The notes under the pieces: model-generated
What the model was told of the DNA's origin: nothing
Seen by the model: only the letters and a program-made list of their open reading frames with translations
Databases searched by the model: none
In this document: positions 55,812 through 64,000 of the stretch, piece after piece
How the letters are laid out: each line of letters opens with the position of its first letter
Numbering within the stretch: position 1 is the stretch's first letter
Made by a program: the position numbers and the translations under genes
Origin: Phlebiopsis flavidoalba
Taxonomy: Eukaryota > Basidiomycota > Agaricomycetes > Polyporales > Phanerochaetaceae
Direction of reading: 5' to 3'
Assembly (NCBI GenBank): GCA_035772785.1
Contig: JAOCPU010000003.1
Location: 1,014,009-1,078,008 of the forward strand
Length of the DNA stretch: 64,000 bases

Positions 55812-57694
55812 ATGTTCGGAGCCTTCAGCAGGGCCCCGGCGGCCGACTACGACCCCGTGCCGTCGTCCGAGTGGGGCGCGGGCAAGCAGATACCTTTCAC
55901 CGCCCGCGCGTCGCGCATCCTGCGACACCGACGTATCATCTCTACTCTCGTCGCGGTCGTGCTCGGCGCTGCCGTGATCACTGTGTACCTTGTCTCGTAC
56001 CATGTCCCCGACAAGGTGCCATGGCCGCTGCCCGAGGCGATGAAGACGCCAGACCCGCCGCTGTATCCGGAGTTCCACCGTGCGGAGCTCGCGCTACCGC
56101 AGCACGAAAACCGCGAGCCGTTTGCTCACGGTAGAAAATACATGTGGGTGGCAGACCATACACAATGTACGTGGCATTGTATATTTCTGCGCAAAAAATG
56201 TTGAATGATCACGATTCAAGGGTCGGGATGGGGGAATTTCATGCAGGACATGGTGTTCAATGCCCAACTCGTCTACGAGACTGGACGGTCGTACGTTCCA
56301 TTCAAGCTCACCGCGTGTTGGTATATATCTCAAAGCGTTTGCAGATTTGTATTTGACAACTACACTTGGGACCGTGACGGTGGAGACTACGCGGATTGGA
56401 ACGGGCACAAAATCCCCGTCGCGCATACCACTCTCTGCAATGATATCAGGTGAATGTCTTTTTGCATACTCTGGTCTTTCCGCGCACAGGAGAATGTGCG
56501 GATACAGCTGGACGGCATCCAGCTGCGCGGAGGCGCATGGAGCCTCGGCTTCTCCACACAATCCACCATCTCCGATCTCACCGGCCCAACATGTGTAACT
56601 CACGGATTGGCCTCTGCAGGTCCGATTGTGGGAGGGCCGTTCATGGACGGCGATAGCACGCCCATCGCAGTCGCCAAGGACTACTGGGACCAAAATATGC
56701 CCCCAAAAGACGATCATCCGCGCCGACGAGATCCGCAAGCTGCACGGCGACGGCGCGGACGCGCGCAAAATCATCGACACCTGGGTCGCCTACATCCGGA
56801 ACATCGACGACCGTGCTTGGAGGTCGAGCGGCACTCGGGGAGCATCTTCCACATCTTGTGCGTTTTTCCTCTGCTCCGGTGGGTGACACCGCGCTGACCG
56901 CCGCGCGCAGCATGTTCGGCACCCCCGCGCGAGATCCTGCCCGTGTGGCCGACGCTCTCGCGCTCGCCGATCCTGCAGCTCTTCGGCTGGGGCACGCCCG
57001 CGCACGACGCGCTCGCGGCGAACCGCCACATCCTCGCGCCCCGCGCCGCTGATCGCGCCGTACGTGACGAAACCGTCCTGCCCCAGCTGCACGGACCCGC
57101 ACGCGCCGCTCGAGGGCCTGCTCGCGCTGCACCTCCGCGCGGGCGACTTCCTCGAGCACTGCGAGAACCTCGGGCACTGGGGCGCGGGCTTCAACGCGTT
57201 CAACCAGTTCCCCGAGTTCCCCGACCAGTGGGTGCCTCCCGAGGGCGAGGAGGACGCGCGCATGGCGGTCTACCTGAAGCGCTGTCTGCCCACCGTGCAG
57301 CAGATCGTGGAGAAGGTCGCGGCGGTCCGCCGGAGCGGCGCGGGGCAGGGCCTGCGGCGTGTGTACATCATGACGAACGGCGAGCGCGCGTGGCTCGAGG
57401 AGCTCAAGACCGCGCTGCTCGCTGACCACGCGTGGGACGGCGTCGCGACCAGCCGCGATCTAGAACTCACACCCGAGCAAAAAATACGTCTCCCAGACGC
57501 TCGATATGCTCATCGGCCAGCGTGCGCAGGTGCTCGTCGGCAATGGGGGTGAGTGGACTTCGCGCCGTTTACATTGTCTGTATTAGACGTTTGGCTGACC
57601 ACGGGGCGCGCACAGTTTTCGAGTATGACGTCGAACATTGCGATGCTACGCCAGGCGCGGGGCATGCCCGCCGACAGCACCCAGCATGTGGTAG
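55812..57694 (+). CDS. O-fucosyltransferase-like type II membrane protein, paralog C
   Basis: This is the cleanest of the three right-hand copies. It starts MFGAFSRAPAADYDPVPSSE and has a membrane helix (IISTLVAVVLGAAVITVYLV). Family blocks follow: PPLYPEFHRAELALPQHENR, HGRKYMWVADHTQ, GWGNFMQDMVFNAQLVYETG, FDNYTWDRDGGDYADWNGHK, GPIVGGPFMDGDSTPIAV, ADEIRKLHGDGADARKIIDT, FGTP, PVWPTLSRSPILQLFGW and ANRHILAP. The motif LLALHLRAGDFLEHCENL is at about 57118-57170. Then come GFNAFNQFPEFPDQWVPPEG, RRVYIMTNGERAWLEELKTA and DMLIGQRAQVLVGNG. The last exon is FSSMTSNIAMLRQARGMPAD, and a STHMW-like end lies one indel from the stop at 57692-57694. Intron positions before FVFDNY, GPIVGG, FGTP and the last FSS exon match paralogs A, B and D. 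A Golgi-resident fucosyl-type transferase is inferred. Confidence 0.72.
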
Positions 57695-58274
57695 CGACAC
57701 CCCCTTCAAGTTCACGCGCATACATTCACGATTCGGGCCACGCAACAGTACGATACATACCACGGGCATCTTGTGTAATATTCAATGGGGGTTTACAGGC
57801 GAAGTATTTAATAATCCTACATTTGTCTGTACGGTTTTCAATAAAACAATGGATTTCATATACACATCAGAGATGTGCAGAGATCATCTGATCGTGCCAG
57901 CCTGAAGCTAAACCTTGCGGCGGTCCCGGGCAGATGTCCATCCAGCATGTACGAGCTTGGCGGGCGACAGAACCTGCCGCCACGCGATGCCTGTCAAGTG
58001 CGTGCGTGATTGGCTCCTCGATGCCGTTGAAATGCATCTCTCGTCTCTGGTTGCCGTAACTACTGAATTGACTTGAATTGACGGCCCCGGTGAGCGCCTG
58101 GGCTCGGGGTCTATAAACGGGACGCTTGTGGCGGAAATATGGACAGCGTCAGAGTGTCAATATGTTGCAAAAGATTACTATGAGTACTAGTGGTAGTTAG
58201 TTTACTGTGCGTACGTCGCGGTCGTGGAACTGTCATGGTATGGATACAAATTTTGCCGATGAACCCAGAAATCT
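57695..58274. other. Convergent intergenic region
   Basis: About 580 bp lie between the ends of paralogs C (plus) and D (minus). A/T-rich segments at 57790-57880 could serve 3' processing. No gene is recognised. Confidence 0.45.
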
Positions 58275-60075
58275 CTACCACATCGCCGTGCTTTCCGGAG
58301 CAAAGCCTTTGGCCATCCTCAACAAAAGAAAAAGTAATCGCCACGTTCGACGCTAGGCTGGAGAACTAATCTCCGTGATCAGCCACAATTCCACGATGGC
58401 GCCCACAAACAGCATCCACTCACCCCGTTGCCGATGAACGCCTGCGCCTTCTCCGCGACGAGCATATCCATGCTCTGCGACACAAACTTCTGCTCCCAGC
58501 TCCAGACGACATCGCGCGGCTGCTCGCGATGCGCTCCCACGGGTGCGCCTGCCACAGCGCAAGCTTGAGCTCCTTGAGCCACTCCGTATCGCCGTTCGTC
58601 ATAATATACAACATTCCTCAGCCCCGGCGCCGCCCCGCGCATGGCCTCGACCTTGCGCACGATCTGCGCGACGCTCGGCCAGCAGCGGCGCGCGTAGACG
58701 TCGGGCGCGTCGGCGCGCGAGGGGTACACCCACGGGTCCGCGAAGCCAGGGAACATGTTGTACGCGTTGAACCCCGCGAGCCAGCCCTCGAGCCGCTTGC
58801 AGTGCCCCGCGAAGTCGCCGCGCCGGATCTGCAGCACGAGCAGGCTGTCGAGCGTGCTTTGCGTGCGCCGCGGCGGCGGCGGGGAGCGCCACTGCGTTGG
58901 GTGCGGGTGTCGGCTCGGGGAGGAAGAGGTGCCGGTTCGTCGCGAGGGCGTCGTAGGCGAGCGAGGACCAGTCCCAGTGGGTGATGTAGGGAGAGGTGGA
59001 GAGAGAAGGCCATAGTGCCATCATGCCGTCTACGTTGCCAAAGGCGCTGTCGCCGTACGATGTCAGTGCTCAGTCGTGTATAGAGGCGGGATAGGAGCTC
59101 ACTGTATGCTGAAGGTGGAGAGCCCCTTCCGCCCCGGTGATCTCGATGCACGGGTCGTCAATCTTGCTGATATACTCGAGGTACTTTTTGGGTAATGTCG
59201 AAGGGGTTGTAGTTCTTGGATCCCACAGCCCACTGCATGTCGCCGACGTCGATCTTAGTCCTCTTCGGACATATCTGGTCGAAATGTTCTTTTGACACCG
59301 CTCGTGGTATTGTGTCGACTCCAGAGTTGTCACCGACGATCGGTCCTGAACGGGTCGATGAGTAGATTGGCCACAGCGGTAACAACGCTGCTTACCCCCT
59401 GCAATGGCGGACAGTGGTATCTTATTAGGTATCCAATTCTTGTTCTCAAATCTAGTGTACGCGGGACCGTCCGAATCCCAAATATAATCGTTGAATACGT
59501 GTCTGCGAAGAGCCCATTAGCGCTCCATCGACAACGAGATCACACAAAAAAACTGGCGGATACCCAGTCCTATTAGCGAGCTGCGCAAGATGCGCCCGTC
59601 AGCACGATATCCTCCATATAATTCCCCCAGCCAGACCCTGTGCCCCCAATCGGTCAACATGCGTTCTACGCGCAGCCAACGCCGCCCGAACTCGAGGACA
59701 CTCACAGTACACATGGCTCGACGCATACAGGTACTTCTGGCCCCCCCGCAAAACGGGTCCGCGACGCCGCGGTGCTGCGGCAGCGCGGCCTCAACGCCGC
59801 GCGGAAGGCGGGGTACAGCGGCGGGCGGGGGCTCGGTGTGTAGACGGACGCGATGCGAGGCGCGACCGCCAGGTCGCAGGGTGCACGATATGTGCGTAGA
59901 CGAGCAGCCAGAGCCCGAGCAACGGTGAGCGCGAGGAGCGTGTAGATCAGGCCCGGAGGCGGGTGCTCAGTCCGCGTTTGCTGAACCGCGGGATGGAGGG
60001 CGGCATCGGGAGGGGCTCGTAGCCCTCTGCTGAGTGTGCGCGGAACCAGTTCCGTAGTGGCCAGAGTTTCCCCAT
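58275..60075 (-). CDS. O-fucosyltransferase-like type II membrane protein, paralog D
   Basis: The minus-strand start MGKLWPLRNWFRAHSAEGYE (Met at 60075) is followed by PLPMPPSIPRFSKRG and a damaged membrane-helix region. Conserved lumenal blocks are IPLSAIA, GPIVGDNSGVDTIPRAVSKE, HFDQICPKR, YISKIDDPCIEI, LWPSLSTSPYITHWDWSSLA, YDALATNRHLFLPEP and VLQIRRGDFAGHCKRLEG (about 58840-58785). In the last of these, Gln replaces the usual His of the H-x-R-x-G-D motif. Then come LAGFNAYNMFPGFADPW, VVYIMTN and DTEWLKELKLALWQAHPWER, MDMLVAEKAQAFIGNG and, after the last intron, FSSLASNVAI then MAKGFAPESTAMW to the stop at 58275. A TATA box lies about 85 bp upstream of the start. Several indels, especially around 59450-59950, break the frame. 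Confidence 0.7.
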
Positions 60076-60801
60076 GGTGGGTCAGTGGTGGAGAGAACGG
60101 AGAAAAAAAGGAGGGGGGGGAAGAAAATGAATGTGGAGCATCTATGCATCGCGAGTGGCTATATAGACCGCGACTGTATTGCAGAGCTGCGAGCTGAAGC
60201 TCGTAGCGGGCGAGCGCCGGGATGCTGGCAGGGCGAATGCATCACGAGAGCTGCTGTGCGCGCTGATAGGCTTGGGTCCGAGTCGCAGCTGGCGTCGTGT
60301 TTGTTCGTTGTGTACGTGGAGAAGTGCCACGAGAGATGATCTGTAACGTAGGCCCGGGCGGGGTGCAAGCGCACGCGACGTACGCAGAGAACAACACCGT
60401 CCGAGTCGGAGAGCGAATGCGCAAGATATAAGAAGCGCGAGGCGTGTCGTTCACTTCTGGTCTGGCCGAGTCAGTCGGAAAGCTATGGAATGCGGGTGGA
60501 AGGAACTCACATCTATGATCGTAAGCGAGTAATGCAGTTTCCAAGGACGAACATGATCTCAAGGACGCGTCGATCTCTAGTCCACAGCAACGATCCGCGG
60601 GTAGAGCGCTGACGCCACCTCGACGTAAACGGTAAATTAGCTAACTACAACTACAACTGTACAGCATGAAATTGCAAAACTGGGGACATAAGTACGGGCT
60701 GTTCGGAGATGATATCTGAGTGTCGGAGATGTCTATATGAAAACAAATCGTAGATGATAGCACAGTAGAGAACCGGAAAAAGCCAGAAACAATGAAACGC
60801 A
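60076..60801. other. Promoter of paralog D and 3' flank of the RhoGEF gene
   Basis: Intergenic between two minus-strand genes. It contains a TATA box at 60160 and otherwise unassigned sequence. Confidence 0.45.
60160..60165 (-). promoter_or_regulatory. TATA box of paralog D
   Basis: TATATA in the context GGCTATATAGACC lies about 85-90 bp upstream of the minus-strand start at 60075. Confidence 0.6.
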
Positions 60802-63800
60802 TCACACCGCCTGCTTCGCGCCGTCCGCCTGGCGCCCCAACAGCTCACTCAACTTGCCCGCCGCAACGCCCCCTGCGCAAACTCACTCCCAACTACACTC
60901 TTCAAGTTCCCCCAGCACAATGCGACCACCGCTTGCTCTTGCCCTCGCCCACGGACGCTCGGCCGCGCCGTCACCGGCGTCGTGTGGATCGCCAGCGCAG
61001 GCATCGAGAACCGCTTGCGCCGGCGCAACGCACCGTGTCTTCCTTCCTCGGCGCACGCGCACGGACAGGCGTTCGCGGGCACGCTCGCGGAGCCACCCAC
61101 TGGCGCCGCGGCCGCGGGCCGCGAGGGCAGCGGGCAGCTCCTCCTCCGCGAGGTCGTCCAATACAAACGACGTCTCCTCCGTGGCGCGGCTGAAGCGCGA
61201 GGACGCCGCGGGGCTGCTGCCGCCCGACAGCGGCGGCGACGCGGGCTCGTCGTCGTCGTCGTCTTCTTCTTCGTGGTCGTGGAAGTCCTCGAGGATCTGG
61301 ATGTAGCTGCGCGGGCGAGCGGTGTGCTTGAGGCGCACGCCGGGCACGGGGGGTAGGGCCGTCTGCGTCGTGCGGGACGCTACGCAGGTGGATGTCAGCC
61401 TTGGCGGGGGTGCGGCGGAGCGGGTGCTCGAGGTCGATGGGCCATGAGGACGGACGGCGAGGGACTGGAGGGCGTCGTCGAGGAGGAGCGAGGGCATCGA
61501 GCGGAGGCGCCGAGAGCGTGAGGCGGGTGATGGTCGCGGTGGCGGGGCGGCGCGGGCGCGGATTCGTTCGAGCACCGGGAAGACGGTGTCGTAGCACGCT
61601 GTAGCATGGCGCGCGCGCGGACTTGAGCCCGCCGTTCTTGGACGTACAAGGCATCACCCGAATCGAGGATGAAGAACGTCTGGGTTTGCGCCACAGGATC
61701 AGGAGCTGGGACAGGCGTGGACGTGTGGGCGCTGAGCTCACCTTGGGTCCGAAGCAGCCGTGTGGCAGACACAGCGGCCGCAGAGCCGGCAAATGATGTC
61801 TCCGCCTCCGCCACCCGAATGTCCGCAGCCACAGCGCATGCAGCTCTCCGTCTTGCCGTCGGGGGATCCAAATCGCGGGGACAAAGTGCTCGACCTTGCC
61901 CCGCTTGGGGCCCTGAGACTCCTCGTCGGGGGAATAGGGCAAAGCCTGCAGAGCATGACGGAGGTGGTTGGTCGAGGTCGACGAGGTCAGTGTCGAGTTC
62001 GGATGCATTACATTCAGCTGCACGAGCAGCGACGCTTTTGCACTGCGAATCGCGGCGGACATGGCGGTCCACTCGTACGCGCTCGCTCTCGACGAGCTGG
62101 CATAGACCGCAAACGACTTTCTCGGGCTGAGAACTTCAAAGCGCAGCTCCTCTTTCGACTCCTTGGGCGCACCCAGGACAACTTCGAGATCCACGAGCTC
62201 AATGTGGCCCTTGTACGTCCACTTCTCCTCAGTCCCACTCGAGCTCGACAGTCTCTTCTTCTTGGACGTCGGACTGCCCAACTTAGGAACTCTGAGGCGA
62301 CCCGAGTCGTTTCGTCGCAGGCCGATTTGCGTCGGAACATCATTCTCAACGTCCTGCTTCGCGTGCGATTCAAGGCCGGGCGGCCCTCCGACGTGTGTGC
62401 GGCCTGTCTAGGTACAGCTGCTCCCCCACTTCTGGATTCCTATCCGTGTCCTCTCCGTCTTGTCGACGTTGGACAGCCAGACGAGGCAGTCCGAGAACAG
62501 CAGGAACTCGCGCTCCTTGGGTGTCGAGCCGACGACCTGGAAGAGCGGCCCGCGTTTGAGAAAGGTGCGGCCCGGGGCAATGAGGGAGAAAGGGAGGCCG
62601 GAGGGCTTTTCTGGATCGCGAGCAGTGCTAGTGTCTGTGCGTGTGTGTGTAGAGACGCGTTCAGTGAGTCCGTGACTACGATGACGTCAGCATCAGGGTC
62701 CAGGTAAGCAAGGCGCGTACATACTCTTGGACACGAGGGTGTGTGCAGCAACCAACGACTGGTATTCTGGATCCTCCTCGTCTGTGCTATTGATGAGGTC
62801 CTTCAGTAATAGTAGATACCTCGGACATCTCTGGACGATAGTCAAGAGCCAATCTCGGAACTTGAGTTTGCCGCAGCGGGGGTCCTCCTCTTGAGTAGTC
62901 ATGAACGCAGCAAAGCTGGGGTTCTTGACGAGCAGAGAGGCATATGAAGAAAGGGCTTCTGAAAAAAGGAGGAGACAAAGGGCGTGTAGAGTGATAAATA
63001 GGGAAAGTGCGAAAGCAAGACCGGGGAGATGGGTGGAGGGTCCTGGTCGGGGAGTGTTGAGGTGGACGCATTAATGAGTGAAGATAGCGTAGAATAAAAT
63101 GAGCGATGCAGATTCCAAATGTCGATGAAGTTGGAGAAAATGGATGTAAGCTCTGAGCGATCGAGCAACTGGGTTGGTGTGTCCAATGATGCAATGATAG
63201 GCGTAAGGAAATGCTGCAAGGATATTCAGACGACGGTGAGCCCCTGTATCCGGGATCGAGCACGTACCGAATAGATGAGCTCAAGGCCATCCACATATGT
63301 CCCTCTATCCGTCTCGTAGAGCTCATGGATGACTCTCCGTCGCTTCGCCTCCCGCTGCTCATCCACCACAACCGATTTCACCTCTCTGCGCCTCATGACC
63401 CGCCTCACGGGATCCACGGACGGCGGGCGTTGTCGGCTCGCCTTCGAGCTCGTACCGCCGTGCGCGGTGCGGCGGCACAGGCGTGTGGCCCTCGGGGATG
63501 CGACTCGAACGACGCCACGCTCACGACAGGGACTGTCGCTGGAGATTCGGATTCGGCGCCGAGGGCAGCGATATCCTGCGAAAGGGCAGGTGCGGCGGGG
63601 GCACGGCGAGACTGTCGGGCGCGAGGACGACGGGGCGTGCGCCGTCGACGGTGGGGAAGTCGAGCATCGGTGCATGTGGCCGGGGCGCGGCGGGCTGCTG
63701 CTGTGCTCTGAGCGCGAGCGCATCAGAGAGGGGCGGCGGAGGAGCATGGTACTGTCAGCCGCGCGCGGGGGCTGGGCGAGGAGGGGCGGCGGGCGAAAGA

Positions 63801-64000
63801 CGTACCTGGGTGCGCCATGGGGCGTATATAACGGCTGGAGGCGGCGGCCCTTGCGATCGCTTTGAGGCTGCCTCGGGTACCCAGAACACAGTCCGAAATG
63901 GCATCCCGCCCTGGGCAATCGGTCCCTCCGCCGCCCGCAGCGCCCAGAACAGGCAAACTCGGCCAAGCTCGCCATCGTCCCGTGCGCTGCCCTCGTCGTC
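60802..64000 (-). CDS. RhoGEF with DH, PH and FYVE domains (FGD-like), 5' end beyond the window
   Basis: This is a guanine nucleotide exchange factor for Rho-family GTPases with a phosphoinositide-binding finger, expected at endosomal or cortical membranes. On the minus strand, from the right edge, a Ser/Pro/Arg-rich N-terminal region precedes the DH domain: KRRRVIHELYETDRGTYVDG, LELIYS, FLTPIIASLDTPTQLLDRSE, LTSIFSNFIDIWNLHRSFYS, then DPRCGKLKFRDWLLTIVQRC and PRYLLLLKDLINSTDEEDPE. The PH part follows (EREFLLFSDCLVWLSNVDKT, KWTYKGHIELVDLEVVLGAP, EWTAMSAAIRSAKASLL). A FYVE-type finger is seen at about 61880-61770 (WIPDGKTESCMRCGCGHSGG, then DIICRLCGRCVC), with later cysteines RACDACYD in another frame. 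An acidic run (HEEEDDDDDEP) is encoded by a TCG/TCT-rich tract near 61245-61275. The end is GKLSELLGRQADGAKQAV at 60802. Indels are frequent. Confidence 0.85.

Noticed and set aside
60971..62281. 436-residue minus-strand open frame as a single gene
   Set aside because: Only its first third matches the PH/FYVE region of the RhoGEF. The rest is an Arg/Pro/His-rich shadow of the correct frame after an indel.
1..64000. CRISPR arrays, operons, rRNA genes
   Set aside because: The sequence is eukaryotic with spliceosomal introns. No regularly spaced short repeats or rRNA-like segments are visible, and no complete tRNA was found by eye.

Overview
The window is nuclear DNA of a filamentous basidiomycete, most likely an Agaricomycete and possibly a polypore. 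The signs are short GT-AG introns of about 50-60 bp, pyrimidine-rich leaders before start codons, a CBM1 cellulose-binding module on a secreted esterase, a GT69 (CAP59/CMT1-type) mannosyltransferase gene, a DASH kinetochore subunit, F-box genes, and a polytopic membrane-protein family common in Agaricomycetes. This placement is an inference from gene content.

Almost every gene is readable only by stitching reading frames together. Small indels, often in homopolymers, break even genes that should be essential (NOP10, eL28, NOG2, DUS2, ASK1). I read these as consensus errors of an unpolished long-read assembly, not as mass pseudogenisation, so gene boundaries below span the recognisable protein and frames shift inside them.

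Layout. 1-12 kb: a degraded F-box gene, DUS2, an unassigned gene with a possible mitochondrial presequence, a second F-box gene, a small coiled-coil gene, and four degenerate tandem units of about 175 bp. 12.7-23.1 kb, all plus strand: a CBM1-CE1 esterase, ASK1, an ARMT1/DUF89 phosphatase, and a GH89 alpha-N-acetylglucosaminidase. 23.3-28.4 kb, minus strand: ribosomal protein eL28, NOG2, and a DUF3140 protein. 29-38.5 kb: a P-loop GTPase with a Cys/His-rich segment, an O-fucosyltransferase-like gene, and a class IV-like chitin synthase. 38.8-39.5 kb: a PIF/Harbinger-like MITE. 40.3-47 kb: NOP10, a SEC14-type lipid transfer protein, the GT69 mannosyltransferase, and a polytopic membrane protein. 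47-52.8 kb: gene-poor and lower in GC, with a small secreted protein gene and a pair of inverted SINE-like repeats. 52.9-60.1 kb: three more O-fucosyltransferase-like paralogs. 60.8-64 kb: a RhoGEF-PH-FYVE gene running off the right edge.

Three themes stand out. Housekeeping genes for ribosomes and RNA (eL28, NOG2, NOP10, DUS2) are interspersed with glycan genes (chitin synthase, GT69, four O-fucosyltransferase-like genes, CE1, GH89). The four O-fucosyltransferase-like genes share intron positions and C-terminal motifs but differ at the residues around the catalytic-type arginine, which makes them the most interesting local expansion. Non-coding structure includes the MITE, the tandem array and the inverted repeats.
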